A DNA stretch of 64,000 nucleotides from Bacteroides ovatus (GTDB taxonomy: Bacteria > Bacteroidota > Bacteroidia > Bacteroidales > Bacteroidaceae). The DNA lies in contig JAUUNK010000001.1 of NCBI GenBank assembly GCA_030844565.1, forward strand, positions 62,001 through 126,000, read 5' to 3'. Positions 25,556-35,713 of this stretch are shown piece by piece. The translations under genes were made by a program, and so were the position numbers. The stretch's first letter is position 1; each line of letters starts with the position of its first letter. Under the pieces are notes generated by a model, which was not told the DNA's origin, made no database searches, and saw only the letters and a program-made list of their open reading frames with translations.

Positions 25556-26719
25556 ATGGAAAAAGATAGAAATGACATACATGCCCACCTCGAAAAAGCG
25601 CTCGACGCCATGGAGCGCCCCACGGAACTCACCAGCGAAGAAATAAAAGAAACACTGACTGACGAAGAATGCCTGCAAGCTTGTCGCGATCTGATGGATG
25701 CCGGCTTTTACCTGAGAAAAGAAGATGCATGGAAAACCATTGACATACAAGCCGAACTGAAACGTTTCAAAGCCAAACAGCATGCCGCCCGCAAGCGGAG
25801 AATGCTTATTCTATGGACCTCGGTATTGGGGGCAGCCATGGTGGCAGGCATTCTCTTCCTGCTTCCTTTCAAGTTCATTTCTCCGGAAATGCAGGAACCG
25901 ATTCCCGTGTTCGTGGCAGACCAGCACCCGCAACAAATCACACTGGAAACAGAAGGTGGCAAGAAAATGGTACTCACCCCTGCAAACGAGGAAAAAGCAA
26001 CCGTAGCGACTTCTAAAATATCTAAACAGGGACTCGACTATTCAGCCGGAGGGAAAAGCTTTGCCGCTACGGGGGAAACCCTCCAAACGCATACGCTCAC
26101 CGTGCCCCGGGGAGAAAACTTTAAAGTAGTATTATGCGACGGCACGGAAGTGTGGCTCAATGCAAACAGCCGGTTGGTATATCCTACTGCTTTCGTAGAA
26201 AAAGAACGGACAGTATTCTTAGAAGGAGAAGCTTATTTCAAAGTAACAAAGGACGCAAAGCATCCCTTCGTCGTAAAGACCTCCCATCTCCAAACCCGTG
26301 TATTGGGCACTGAATTTAATATCCGCAGCTATAGCCCCACGGACTCACATGTAGTTCTCATTCAGGGTAAAGTGGAAGTCAGTAATACCAAAGGAGGCGC
26401 GTACGCTTCTTTGACTCTGGGCGAAGACGCACACCTTCAACCGGACGGTAACTTCATTATGACGGAAGTAGACCTCGATTCATATATTTATTGGAAAGAC
26501 GGGTATTTCTACTTCGACGATGTATCCTTGCTGGATATTATGCAAAGCATTGGGCGATGGTATAATATCAATGTGGAATTCCGTAACAAAGAAGCGATGA
26601 AATATAAAATGCACTTTGTAGCAGAACGCACGGCAGACCTCGAACATACTCTTTCGTTGCTTAACCGCATGAAGAAAGTAACGGTAACACTCAGCGGCAA
26701 TACACTTACCGTAGATTAA
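25556..26719 (+). CDS. FecR-family anti-sigma factor
   Basis: 387 residues. A cytoplasmic N-terminal part (1-80, helical, sigma-binding) is followed by one membrane helix (about 81-102, MLILWTSVLGAAMVAGILFL). The periplasmic FecR domain (TLTVPRGENFKVVLCDGTEV, VWLNANSRLVYPTAF, VFLEGEAYFKVTKDAKHPF) comes next, then the C-terminal secretin/TonB-like domain (ISIGRWYNINVEF-type pattern). It holds the sigma factor encoded 69 bp upstream until the STN domain of the following SusC signals. The full-length protein shows no defect. Confidence 0.9.
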   Translation: MEKDRNDIHAHLEKALDAMERPTELTSEEIKETLTDEECLQACRDLMDAGFYLRKEDAWKTIDIQAELKRFKAKQHAARKRRMLILWTSVLGAAMVAGILFLLPFKFISPEMQEPIPVFVADQHPQQITLETEGGKKMVLTPANEEKATVATSKISKQGLDYSAGGKSFAATGETLQTHTLTVPRGENFKVVLCDGTEVWLNANSRLVYPTAFVEKERTVFLEGEAYFKVTKDAKHPFVVKTSHLQTRVLGTEFNIRSYSPTDSHVVLIQGKVEVSNTKGGAYASLTLGEDAHLQPDGNFIMTEVDLDSYIYWKDGYFYFDDVSLLDIMQSIGRWYNINVEFRNKEAMKYKMHFVAERTADLEHTLSLLNRMKKVTVTLSGNTLTVD

Positions 26720-26799
26720 CTGTTTTTTTGCATGATTATAGCAAAAATATACATATTACAACAAAAAACTATCTTTTTTTAAAAATAATCCGTTTAAGG

Positions 26800-26825
26800 G
26801 GTGTCCGAAATAAAAGCTCATACGC
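26800..26825 (+). promoter_or_regulatory. Putative ECF sigma promoter before susC
   Basis: GGTGTC at 26800-26805, 16 bp, then ACGC at 26822-26825, 48 bp before the susC start. It is the partner of the site at 25491. Confidence 0.5.
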
Positions 26826-26872
26826 ACTATTAATAAACAACCAGAAAAACACTGTTATTTAAACTAAAGCGT

Positions 26873-29800
26873 ATGAGAAGAAATTGGTACCTCTTTATCG
26901 TGTGTATCTTATGGACGAGCTTCGTACCCCTCCCCCGTGCCGAAGCACAAACACCCTCTGAGAAGAAAATCACGATTGAGTTCGACAACGAACGACTCCC
27001 CTCGGTGCTGAAGCGCCTGGAAAAACTCTCAGGATACAAAATCCTGTTTACGTATGACGATATAAAGAAGTTCACAGTCACCGGCTCGGTGAAGAATCAG
27101 CACGTACGAGAAGCATTGAAGATTATCATCAGCGACAAGCCATTGGAGTATGACATTGAAGGACAGTACATCAACATTACCTTAAAAAATCCTCCCCGCC
27201 AGGCAAGCATATTCAACGTGACGGGAAGAGTGACCTCCGCCGAAGATGGAGAGCCGCTTATCGGAGCCACGGTAAGCATCAAGGGAGCCAACACCGGCGT
27301 GCTGACCGACCTGGACGGAAAGTTCTCCATGGAGAAGGTATCCGGCAACGCCACCCTGCAATTCTCCTACATCGGAATGGTTCCCCAGGAACTTTCTCCT
27401 TCTCCCACCATGCAAGTGGTGCTGCAACCGGATGTGCAGACTCTCTCGGAAGTGGTGGTTACCGGTATGCAGCGCATGGACAAACGCCTCTTCACCGGAG
27501 CTACCGCCAAATTATCCGCCAACGACGTAAAGATAGACGGTATGCCCGAAATCAGCCGTGCGCTCGAAGGGCGTGCAGCAGGTGTCTCCGTGCAGAACGT
27601 ATCGGGCTCATTCGGTACAGCTCCTAAAATCCGTGTCCGCGGCGCCACCTCTATTTACGGCAGTTCCAAGCCGCTGTGGGTAGTAGATGGAGTGGTAATG
27701 GAAGACGTTACGGAGGTGAGCGCCGACCAGCTTTCTTCGGGAGATGCCGTCACCCTTATCAGCTCCGCCATTGCCGGGCTGAATGCCGACGACATCGAAA
27801 GCTTCCAGATATTGAAGGACGGTTCCGCCACCTCTATATACGGGGCACGCGCCATGGCGGGCGTCATCGTGGTGACCACCAAGAAAGGCAAGACCGGGGT
27901 CAGCCGCATCAGCTACACGGGCGAATACAGCATCCGCCTGAAACCCCATTACTCCGAATTCAATATAATGAATTCACAGGAACAAATGGGAGTATATAAA
28001 GAAATGCAGAAAAAAGGATGGCTCAACTTTGCCGAGACCTACCGCGCTTCAGACAGTGGAGTATACGGAAAGATGTACCAACTCATGGATACCTACAACC
28101 CGGTGACAGGGCATTTCGAGCTTATAAACACTTCTAAAGCTCGCAAAGCCTATCTGCAAGCGGCAGAGAAGAGAAACACGGATTGGTTTGACGAACTGTT
28201 CCGCACCAACCTTACACACAATCATTCCGTCAGCATCACCAGCGGTACGGAAAAGGTATCTTTCTACGCCTCCCTCAGTGCCATGATTGATCCGGGGTGG
28301 ACCCGGCAAAGCTCCGTAAACAGATATACGGCTAACTTGAACGCCACCTATAACATCAGCAAAAGACTATCCATCAACCTGATAGCCTCCGCTTCTTACC
28401 GTAAGCAAAGGGCTCCGGGTACACTCAGCCAGAGCATCGACCCCGTGTATGGCGAAGTAAGGCGCGACTTTGATATTAACCCTTATAGCTATGCACTGAA
28501 CACTTCACGCACACTGGACCCCGACGAGTTCTACACCCGCAACTATTCTCCGTTCAACATCAAATATGAACTGGACAATAACTATATGAACCTGCACGTA
28601 GCCGACATGAAGTATCAGACCGAATTAAAATGGAACCCTATCAAAGGACTCGAATTCAGCGCCCTGGGTGCCCTTAAATATCAGACTACCTCGCAGGAAC
28701 ACTTCATCAAAGACCATTCCAACCAGGCGGAAGCCTACCGCGCCATGGGAGATGCAACCATCCGCGACAAAAACCCGTTTCTCTACACCGACCCGGAGAA
28801 CCCCTACGCCTTGCCAATTTCCGTCTTACCCCAAGGAGGTATCTATCAGAAGACAACCTACAAAATGACCGGATACGACTTTCGCGCCACAGCTAACTAC
28901 AACCGTGTGTTTGGCAACGACCAGATCACCAATTGGTTCGTAGGAAGCGAAATCAATGCCATCGAGCGGAACCGCGACTACTTCAACGGCTGGGGAATGC
29001 AATATTCGATGGGAGAGATACCTTTTTATACCTACAGCTTCTTCAAGAAAAGCATAGAAGAAGGTACGGATTATTATTATCTGGAAAACAAGCGCCCCCG
29101 CAACGTAGCCTTCTTTGCCAACGGAACCTACTCTTATAAAGGTAAATACACCCTCAACGGAACCATCCGCTACGAAGGAACCAACAAGCTGGGAAAGGCC
29201 CGCAAATCCCGCTGGCTGCCTACCTGGAACATAGCCACCGCCTGGAACGTACACGAAGAAAACTTCTTCCAGAAATTGGAACCCGCCCTTTCGCATCTCA
29301 CCCTGAAAGCATCTTACTCGCTGACAGCCGACCGGGGTCCCGCAGAAGTTACCAACTCGCTGGTCATCCTGAAAAGCTACAAACCCTACCGCCCCTTCAC
29401 CGGAGTGCAAGAAAGCGGTATGCACCTGGTAGACTTAGAGAACAGCGAACTTACCTATGAAAAAAAGCATGAACTCAACATCGGCGCCGACATAGGCTTT
29501 CTGGACAACCGCATCAACCTGAGCGCCGACTGGTACACGCGTAATAACTTCGACCTGATAGGTATCATCAACACTCAAGGCGTGGGTGGCAAGATTGCCA
29601 AAATGGCGAACATCGCCTCCATGAAATCCCACGGCATCGAGTTTACACTCTCTACCCGTAACATCAAGATGAAGAGTTTCGATTGGAACACAGACTTTAT
29701 CTTCTCGCAAACCAAGAATGAAGTGACCGAACTGCAATCCAACGCCTCGGTGATAGACTTGGTGACCGGTTCGGGCTTTGCCCGCAAAGGTTATCCCGTG

Positions 29801-30463
29801 AGAGGTTTATTCTCCATTCCTTTCCTCGGATTGAATGAAGACGGCTTCCCCACTTTCCGCAATGCAGACGGAAGTGTAACCATCACCGACATCAACTTCC
29901 AGGAACGGGAACTGGTAGACTACCTGAAATACGAAGGTCCCACCGATCCCACCATCACCGGAAGCTTGGGCAACACGCTACGCTACAAGAACTTCCATCT
30001 GAACTTATTCGTCACTTATTCCTTCGGCAATAAGATCCGTCTCGACCCGGTATTCAGCAACCGATACACCGACCTGACAGCTATGCCCAAAGAATATAAA
30101 AATCGCTGGATGAAACCGGGGGACGAAGCTATCACTAATATCCCCGTCATCGCCAACCGACGACAAAGTGAAATGAACCGCTACCTGAGAACGGCTTACA
30201 ATTCGTTCAACTATTCCGATGTACGCGTTGCCGACGGCGGCTTCATCCGTATGAAAGAGATTTCCCTTTCCTACGATTTCCCGTCAACCTGGCTGGCTCC
30301 TTACAAAATCACTTCCCTGTCACTAAAGCTACAAGCCACCAACCTGTTCCTCATCTACGCTGACTCGAAGCTGAACGGACAGGACCCCGAGTTTTTCCGT
30401 TCGGGAGGTGTAGCCACTCCTGTACCCAAGCAATTCACGTTTACACTCCGATTAGGTTTATAA
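26873..30463 (+). CDS. SusC/RagA TonB-dependent transporter with STN signalling domain
   Basis: 1196 residues, longer than a plain SusC because of an N-terminal STN domain (about 30-105: KKITIEFDNERLPSVLKRLE to EYDIEGQYINITL), which talks to FecR. A carboxypeptidase-like domain follows (FNVTGRVTSAEDGEPLIGAT). The plug has SEVVVTGMQRMDKR and LKDGSATSIYGARAMAGVIV, and a 22-strand barrel ends in FTLRLGL. It is the outer-membrane channel for the ligand captured by the SusD that follows 15 bp later. The neighbouring metallopeptidase lipoprotein suggests a peptide or glycoprotein-derived substrate, but this is inferred from context only. Confidence 0.93.
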   Translation: MRRNWYLFIVCILWTSFVPLPRAEAQTPSEKKITIEFDNERLPSVLKRLEKLSGYKILFTYDDIKKFTVTGSVKNQHVREALKIIISDKPLEYDIEGQYINITLKNPPRQASIFNVTGRVTSAEDGEPLIGATVSIKGANTGVLTDLDGKFSMEKVSGNATLQFSYIGMVPQELSPSPTMQVVLQPDVQTLSEVVVTGMQRMDKRLFTGATAKLSANDVKIDGMPEISRALEGRAAGVSVQNVSGSFGTAPKIRVRGATSIYGSSKPLWVVDGVVMEDVTEVSADQLSSGDAVTLISSAIAGLNADDIESFQILKDGSATSIYGARAMAGVIVVTTKKGKTGVSRISYTGEYSIRLKPHYSEFNIMNSQEQMGVYKEMQKKGWLNFAETYRASDSGVYGKMYQLMDTYNPVTGHFELINTSKARKAYLQAAEKRNTDWFDELFRTNLTHNHSVSITSGTEKVSFYASLSAMIDPGWTRQSSVNRYTANLNATYNISKRLSINLIASASYRKQRAPGTLSQSIDPVYGEVRRDFDINPYSYALNTSRTLDPDEFYTRNYSPFNIKYELDNNYMNLHVADMKYQTELKWNPIKGLEFSALGALKYQTTSQEHFIKDHSNQAEAYRAMGDATIRDKNPFLYTDPENPYALPISVLPQGGIYQKTTYKMTGYDFRATANYNRVFGNDQITNWFVGSEINAIERNRDYFNGWGMQYSMGEIPFYTYSFFKKSIEEGTDYYYLENKRPRNVAFFANGTYSYKGKYTLNGTIRYEGTNKLGKARKSRWLPTWNIATAWNVHEENFFQKLEPALSHLTLKASYSLTADRGPAEVTNSLVILKSYKPYRPFTGVQESGMHLVDLENSELTYEKKHELNIGADIGFLDNRINLSADWYTRNNFDLIGIINTQGVGGKIAKMANIASMKSHGIEFTLSTRNIKMKSFDWNTDFIFSQTKNEVTELQSNASVIDLVTGSGFARKGYPVRGLFSIPFLGLNEDGFPTFRNADGSVTITDINFQERELVDYLKYEGPTDPTITGSLGNTLRYKNFHLNLFVTYSFGNKIRLDPVFSNRYTDLTAMPKEYKNRWMKPGDEAITNIPVIANRRQSEMNRYLRTAYNSFNYSDVRVADGGFIRMKEISLSYDFPSTWLAPYKITSLSLKLQATNLFLIYADSKLNGQDPEFFRSGGVATPVPKQFTFTLRLGL

Positions 30464-30478
30464 TAAAATTCAACGTAT

Positions 30479-32032
30479 ATGAAAAACAGAAATATCTTAC
30501 TCGTCTCCCTGCTTTCGGTCCTCTTGCTGTCTGCCACCTCTTGCAGCAATTTCCTGGATGAGCTGCCGGACAACCGCACCGAACTGAACACGGAAGAGGG
30601 CATAGCCAAGCTACTCGTCTCCGCCTATCCCCTGACCTCTTTTGCCGAGATAGGAGAATTGACCTCGGACAATACCGACGATAACGGCGGCATCTGGACA
30701 TCCTTTGACCTCCTGCAAGAACAGCTCGCCACCTGGAAAGACCCCACCGACGTGGACAACGACAGCCCCTACAGCCTGTGGGAGAACTGCTACCTCACCA
30801 TAGCCACCTGCAACCAGGTGCTCCAGGCCATCGAGAAGGCAGGAACTCCTGCCAGCCTGAATCCACAGAAAGGCGAAGCACTGCTATGCCGTGCGTATGC
30901 CCACTTCATGTTGGTCAACGTCTTCTGCCGACACTTTAGCGAACTAACGGGCGACAAAGACCCGGGCATCCCTTATGCCACCGAACCGGAAACCACCGTC
31001 TCCCCCCAATACCAGCGTTCCAGCGTAGCAGCTACGTATGCCTGCATCGACAAAGACATCGAAGAGGGATTGCCCCTGCTGGACGATGCCGTGTACGAAG
31101 TGCCCAAATACCACTTCAACCGCAAAGCCGCCTATGCTTTCGCCACCCGTTTCAACCTCTACTACCGGAAATATGACAAGGTTATCGAATACGCCACAAA
31201 AGTGCTTACCTCCAACCCCGCCAGCATGCTGAGAGACTGGCAGGCAGCAGGCAGGCTGAGTGGAAACGGTTCCATCCGAAGCAACGAATTTGTCAGCGAG
31301 AAAAACAAAGCCACTCTCCTGGTCATTTCCAGCCAGTCTTCCTGGGCATACGTGCACGGTCCGTTCCATGTAGGAGAGAAATTCACGCACAACAACAAAA
31401 TAGCTCAGACGGAAACCTGCAAAGCGGAAGGCCCTTGGGGAGACAACGAAACATTCTATTATGACATCCCCGAGTTTCAAGGAACTACCAAGGTCATCAT
31501 GAACAAGATGTACAGCTACTTCAAAATATCCGACCCCGTCAACGGAATCGGCTACAACCACATCATGTATCCGGCTTTCACCACCGACGAAGCCCTGCTG
31601 TGCCGCGCCGAAGCGTATGCCATGAAGAAAGACTTCGACAAGGCGACCGAAGACTTGCTCCTGTGGATACATGCCTTCACCAACACCATGCGCTCCATTG
31701 ACCGCGCCACCATCAACAACTTCTACGGCGAGATGGACTATTACACTCCCGAAGCTCCCACTCCCAAGAAAGAACTGCATCCGGACTTCACGGTGGAGCC
31801 CGGCGAACAGGAAAACTTCATCCATGCCATCCTGCACATGCGCCGCATTCTCACCTTGCACGAAGGACTCCGCTGGTTCGACGTCAAACGCTATGGAATC
31901 ACCATCTACCGCCGCAAAGTCTACAACGGCAAGATTACCGTGCTCGATGAGATGAAGCCCGACGACCCGCGCCGCGCGCTCCAGATTCCCCGTGAAGTGA
32001 TACAGGCAGGGATGCAAGCCAATCCCCGATAG
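30479..32032 (+). CDS. SusD/RagB nutrient-binding lipoprotein
   Basis: 517 residues with lipoprotein signal (VLLLSATSC, C22, followed by SNFLDELPDNRTELN, the classic SusD start). TPR-like helices contain EALLCRAYAHFMLVNVFCRHF, and the C-terminal part has ALLCRAEAYAMKKDFDKA and the HEGLRWFDVKRYGI motif. It caps the SusC encoded just upstream and binds substrate at the cell surface. Next in line are the metallopeptidase, DUF4302 and BACON lipoprotein genes of the same operon. Confidence 0.93.
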   Translation: MKNRNILLVSLLSVLLLSATSCSNFLDELPDNRTELNTEEGIAKLLVSAYPLTSFAEIGELTSDNTDDNGGIWTSFDLLQEQLATWKDPTDVDNDSPYSLWENCYLTIATCNQVLQAIEKAGTPASLNPQKGEALLCRAYAHFMLVNVFCRHFSELTGDKDPGIPYATEPETTVSPQYQRSSVAATYACIDKDIEEGLPLLDDAVYEVPKYHFNRKAAYAFATRFNLYYRKYDKVIEYATKVLTSNPASMLRDWQAAGRLSGNGSIRSNEFVSEKNKATLLVISSQSSWAYVHGPFHVGEKFTHNNKIAQTETCKAEGPWGDNETFYYDIPEFQGTTKVIMNKMYSYFKISDPVNGIGYNHIMYPAFTTDEALLCRAEAYAMKKDFDKATEDLLLWIHAFTNTMRSIDRATINNFYGEMDYYTPEAPTPKKELHPDFTVEPGEQENFIHAILHMRRILTLHEGLRWFDVKRYGITIYRRKVYNGKITVLDEMKPDDPRRALQIPREVIQAGMQANPR

Positions 32033-32071
32033 TTCAAAACGCAGTTAACATATATAAATACATTCAACGAT

Positions 32072-32941
32072 ATGACAAGAATAACCTTTTATATACTAAG
32101 CCTTCTCCTCACAAGCCTCTTATGGTCGTGTGGAGACGATGACATCAGCGACAGCAGCATTTTCGACGACGATGAAGAAGAAACATTCAGTACCCGCTTC
32201 GATGAATGGATACTTCATAACTACACCTATCCTTATAACATCGACTTCAAATACCGGATGGAAGATATTGAATCGTCGATGGACTACACCTTGGTGCCCG
32301 CCCAGGTGGACAAGGCACAGAAACTGGCGAAAATCGTGAAGCATCTCTGGATTGAAGCTTACGACGAGATTGCAGGCATCGAGTTTACACGCACCTACAT
32401 CCCCAAGGTAATCCACCTGATAGGCTCCGCCGCCTACGAAGAGAACGGAGTCATCGTGGGCACCGCCGAAGGAGGAAAGAAGGTGACGCTCTACTATGTG
32501 AACCAACTGCAAATCAATGCCAAGTTTCTCAACCAATACTACTTTCTGACGATGCACCACGAATTTGCACACATCCTGCATCAGACGAAAAACTACAGCC
32601 CCGAGTTCCAGCGCATCTCCGAAGGCGAATACACGGGAGGCGACTGGTATAAGATGGAAAACAGCACCGCCCTCCGGAAAGGATTTATCGACGGATATGC
32701 CAGCGCCGAGCCTCAGGAAGACTTTGCCGAAACCTTGGCTGTCTACATCACCAATCCAGCCGACTACTGGAACGAACAAATCAGGAAAGCAGGCGAAGTA
32801 GGCGGCCCCATCCTGACACGGAAAATAGAATATATCCGTGACTACATGCTCGACCTCTGGGACATTGACATCGACCGCCTGCGCGACATCGTGCAACGCC
32901 GCACCAAAGAACTCGACTCACTGGATTATGAAACCTTTTAA
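32072..32941 (+). CDS. Zinc metallopeptidase lipoprotein associated with TonB import
   Basis: 289 residues, lipoprotein signal ending in LLWSC (C16). The catalytic H-E-x-x-H is in TMHHEFAHILHQ (about residue 163-167), with a likely third zinc ligand in PQEDFAETLAVY about 50 residues on. This matches the putative zinc-binding metallopeptidase family (PF15890; known as substrate import-associated zinc metallohydrolase lipoprotein) that recurs beside SusC/SusD with DUF4302 partners. It probably trims a protein or peptide at the surface so that SusC can import it. All metal-binding residues appear to be intact. Confidence 0.9.
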   Translation: MTRITFYILSLLLTSLLWSCGDDDISDSSIFDDDEEETFSTRFDEWILHNYTYPYNIDFKYRMEDIESSMDYTLVPAQVDKAQKLAKIVKHLWIEAYDEIAGIEFTRTYIPKVIHLIGSAAYEENGVIVGTAEGGKKVTLYYVNQLQINAKFLNQYYFLTMHHEFAHILHQTKNYSPEFQRISEGEYTGGDWYKMENSTALRKGFIDGYASAEPQEDFAETLAVYITNPADYWNEQIRKAGEVGGPILTRKIEYIRDYMLDLWDIDIDRLRDIVQRRTKELDSLDYETF

Positions 32942-32954
32942 AAGTAAATAAAGC

Positions 32955-34256
32955 ATGAAAAGAATCATTTATCTACTGCTTGCCCTGCTTCCCCTCTGGT
33001 TGCAATCGTGCGTGAAGGAAGAAGAAGACCTCTTCGACCAACCCGCCGCCCAACGAATCAGTGCAACGCTGAAAGAATATCACAAGATACTGCAAGACGC
33101 CACCAACGGCTGGAAAATGGAATATTTCCCCGAAACCGACCGTTCGATGGGAGGATACACCTACTTCTGTACCTTCACAGAAGGAGAAGTGACCATGATG
33201 GGCGACTTCTCGCTGACAGTAGGAGGAAAAGACGAATACCCCGCTGGCACGGAAGTGTCCTCGCTCTACCGTCTGATTTCGGACCAAGGTCCCGTGCTAA
33301 GCTTCGACTCCTACAACCCTATCCTGCATTTCTTCTCCGAACCCAAAAGCGTGTTCGACACGGACGGATATGCGGGCGACTACGAATTTGTCTTCATGAA
33401 AGCCGAAACGGAGAAGCTCATCCTCAAAGGCAAGAAATACGGCAACACCATGGTGATGACCCGCCTGGACATTCCTGCCAAAGCCGAACTGGACAAAATT
33501 CTACAAATGCAAAGGCTGATGTCTAAAATGCCCTACGAGAAAATCGTTATCGGCAAAGAAACCTACCCCTTGCGACTGGACTATAACACCCGCCAACTTA
33601 TCCTCCCCAACGAGGACGAAGACGAGGTTCTTCCTCCGCAAGAAGCTTTCCTCTTCACCGAAAACGGCATCAGGCTCTACCAACCCTTGGTAGTGCACGG
33701 ACAAAGCCTCTCGGAATTTATATTCCATCCCGAAGATAAAACCATCCGCGAAGTAAAGGCCGACGCCACCATACAGCGCACGCCCTGGATAGAAATCCTT
33801 GCCCAGCCCACCACTCAATATATGTTCGACTTCAACGTAGAGAAAGGGCATGCCGCGATGAACGACGAACTCTTCGACCTGCTAAAACAAGGATACGAAG
33901 CCAACAAGAACAAAGGCGGCGAACTGTTCCTCATCATGTACATCGGGAAAAACCACCTCGACAATGCCTCCGGTCCCTACGTGTTAGCTTTTGGCTCCAA
34001 CACCAGCGGAGTGAGCTTCGACTATCCCAGCTATGGATGTGCATTCGCTGCAACGGGAGCCGGCAACGACCAACTGAGCATCACGATAGACAAGGAGAAC
34101 TCCAACCAAATGTGGTGGTACACCTGGTGCGAACCGATTGCCGACTACATCGCCCAGCATTCCCCCTATCGGCTCGAAGATACGGACGCCGATTCAGAAA
34201 ACAACATCCGATGTGTCAGCGTAGCCGACCCCGGTGTCTGGTTTGAATTGAAATAA
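32955..34256 (+). CDS. DUF4302 surface lipoprotein
   Basis: 433 residues, lipoprotein signal (LLALLPLWLQSC, C19), then a region with the DUF4302 look: AQRISATLKEYHKILQDATN, WKMEYFPETDRSMGGYTYF. The rest is beta-rich with no catalytic motif. Such proteins accompany the metallopeptidase lipoprotein encoded 13 bp upstream in many Bacteroides loci and are taken as accessory binding proteins; the ligand is unknown. Confidence 0.8.
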   Translation: MKRIIYLLLALLPLWLQSCVKEEEDLFDQPAAQRISATLKEYHKILQDATNGWKMEYFPETDRSMGGYTYFCTFTEGEVTMMGDFSLTVGGKDEYPAGTEVSSLYRLISDQGPVLSFDSYNPILHFFSEPKSVFDTDGYAGDYEFVFMKAETEKLILKGKKYGNTMVMTRLDIPAKAELDKILQMQRLMSKMPYEKIVIGKETYPLRLDYNTRQLILPNEDEDEVLPPQEAFLFTENGIRLYQPLVVHGQSLSEFIFHPEDKTIREVKADATIQRTPWIEILAQPTTQYMFDFNVEKGHAAMNDELFDLLKQGYEANKNKGGELFLIMYIGKNHLDNASGPYVLAFGSNTSGVSFDYPSYGCAFAATGAGNDQLSITIDKENSNQMWWYTWCEPIADYIAQHSPYRLEDTDADSENNIRCVSVADPGVWFELK

Positions 34257-34273
34257 CTAAAAGAACGATTCTT

Positions 34274-35308
34274 ATGAAAACAAGTTATACCTACTTATAT
34301 TTATTTTTTCTGTGCTTCCTGGCAGCATCATGCAGCAACGACGACAACGACCCTGCTGCCACCCAGATCCTTAAATCCGACGTCCTCTTCGAGGCGAAAG
34401 GGGGCACAGGAACCATCGAACTCTCTACCGATCAGTTCAAAGCTGTTTCCGACCAGGAATGGTGCACCATTCAACCGGAAGGGTCTATAATAAAAGTATC
34501 CGTACCTCAAAACACGGACATCGGAGGCCGCACCGCCCTCATTACCATCACCACGCGGGACACCGAACTGGAAGTTCCCGTGACGCAGAAAGCCCCGGTG
34601 TTCATCATCTCTTCCACCGACCCGCTCTCTTTCTTCGGCAACGACCAGAAAATCGAGCTTCAAGTGGAATCGAGCCTGTCTATCACCGTGCAAAGCGACG
34701 CCGAGTGGCTGAAGTGCCAACAAAAAGATAATTCTCTTATCTTCTCCTGCACCAAAAGCGACGTACCCCTACGTACCACCCAAGTAAAAGTGACCTCCGG
34801 CTCCAAGATTGTCACCCTTGACTGTTCCCAAACCTGCATAGAAGGCGATTACCTCTTCACCTACTCCACCGCAAGCTGGGACGACGTAGCCCTCAACGCC
34901 ACCCTCACCAAGGACCCGGCAGAAGAAAACGCCTTCATCCTGAAAGGCGACTTGCCCTACGGACGTGAATTCAAACTGAAATATGAAAACGGCAAACTTG
35001 CCTTCCATGCCGGACAATATCTGGGAAAAGAGACTATTGAAGGAAACGAATATCATATCTTCCTCACTTTGGGCTACGGGCGGCTGGTTCCGGCATGGGA
35101 CAGCGTAGTGGACTATGTAGCTCCGATGGAAGTGGATAAGCAAGGAAACTACTTCTTCGAGTTTGTGGATGGCAAACATTGGGGAAAATATTTCTGTACC
35201 CGCCTCAGCATAAGCACCTTCACGAGCGACAAGCCCAGCGAATCCACTTATATAGAAGAAGTGGAAAAGATGCAATACGTGATTATGAAGTTGGTTCAGG
35301 TACGTTAG
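34274..35308 (+). CDS. BACON-domain surface lipoprotein
   Basis: 344 residues, lipoprotein signal (FFLCFLAASC, C20). Two BACON-like repeats follow (about 35-105 and 110-185), each with the hallmark early strand and a D-x-E-W block: VSDQEWCTIQPEG and QSDAEWLKCQQKDN. The C-terminal 150 residues are an unassigned beta domain. BACON domains bind carbohydrate or mucin or act as spacers. Last gene of the ECF operon; a strong hairpin follows at 35324. Confidence 0.75.
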   Translation: MKTSYTYLYLFFLCFLAASCSNDDNDPAATQILKSDVLFEAKGGTGTIELSTDQFKAVSDQEWCTIQPEGSIIKVSVPQNTDIGGRTALITITTRDTELEVPVTQKAPVFIISSTDPLSFFGNDQKIELQVESSLSITVQSDAEWLKCQQKDNSLIFSCTKSDVPLRTTQVKVTSGSKIVTLDCSQTCIEGDYLFTYSTASWDDVALNATLTKDPAEENAFILKGDLPYGREFKLKYENGKLAFHAGQYLGKETIEGNEYHIFLTLGYGRLVPAWDSVVDYVAPMEVDKQGNYFFEFVDGKHWGKYFCTRLSISTFTSDKPSESTYIEEVEKMQYVIMKLVQVR

Positions 35309-35323
35309 GAAAAGAGGGGGAAG

Positions 35324-35381
35324 GGAGTTAAAGCCGATAGTTTTGCTTTCGAAGAAGACAGGGAGTATCGGCATTAACTCC
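35324..35381 (+). terminator. Long hairpin ending the ECF-controlled operon
   Basis: GGAGTTAAAGCCGATA (35324-35339) pairs with TATCGGCATTAACTCC (35366-35381), 16 positions with one mismatch; purine/pyrimidine-rich flanks can extend the pairing (GAGGGGGAA with TTTCCCCTC). It is 16 bp past the stop codon. Confidence 0.65.
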
Positions 35382-35506
35382 TCTATTTCCCCTCCTCCTT
35401 TAACTGCTTTAATTTCTTCCCTATTAACTACTGATAATCAATGCATTAATATTCCCGCGATGGCTTCTAACAAACGGTTTGTCAGTTATGATAAGAAGTC
35501 CTATAG

Positions 35507-35713
35507 TTATCTGATGGAGTGGCATGATCTTGTCACTTTGGAGAAATCATAGCGACCTAGCTGAAGGAAATTAATCCGACCGGGAATAATTAAATATAAA
35601 AGTAGCATCTCAAGCACAAATTTCTCACGTCGTTTGTTTATCTTCGCACCAGATTTTATCAGGCACGCTTTTATTATCTCAAGATATTGATCAAGTTCTG
35701 TATAGTTCATCAT
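35507..35713 (-). pseudogene. 5' remnant of an IS4-like transposase gene
   Basis: 68 codons from ATG 35713. The peptide segment KRREKFVLEMLLLYLIIPGR followed by INFLQLGRY resembles the start of Bacteroidetes IS4-type transposases. The similarity stops after GRY, and no DDE region follows; 35382-35506 holds no recognisable coding remnant. This is a broken insertion sequence whose downstream part is lost. No clear terminal inverted repeats were found. Confidence 0.55.

Noticed and set aside
30944..32017. 357-codon open frame antisense to the SusD gene
   Set aside because: Opposite a firm SusD frame with all family motifs; composition is that of an antisense shadow.
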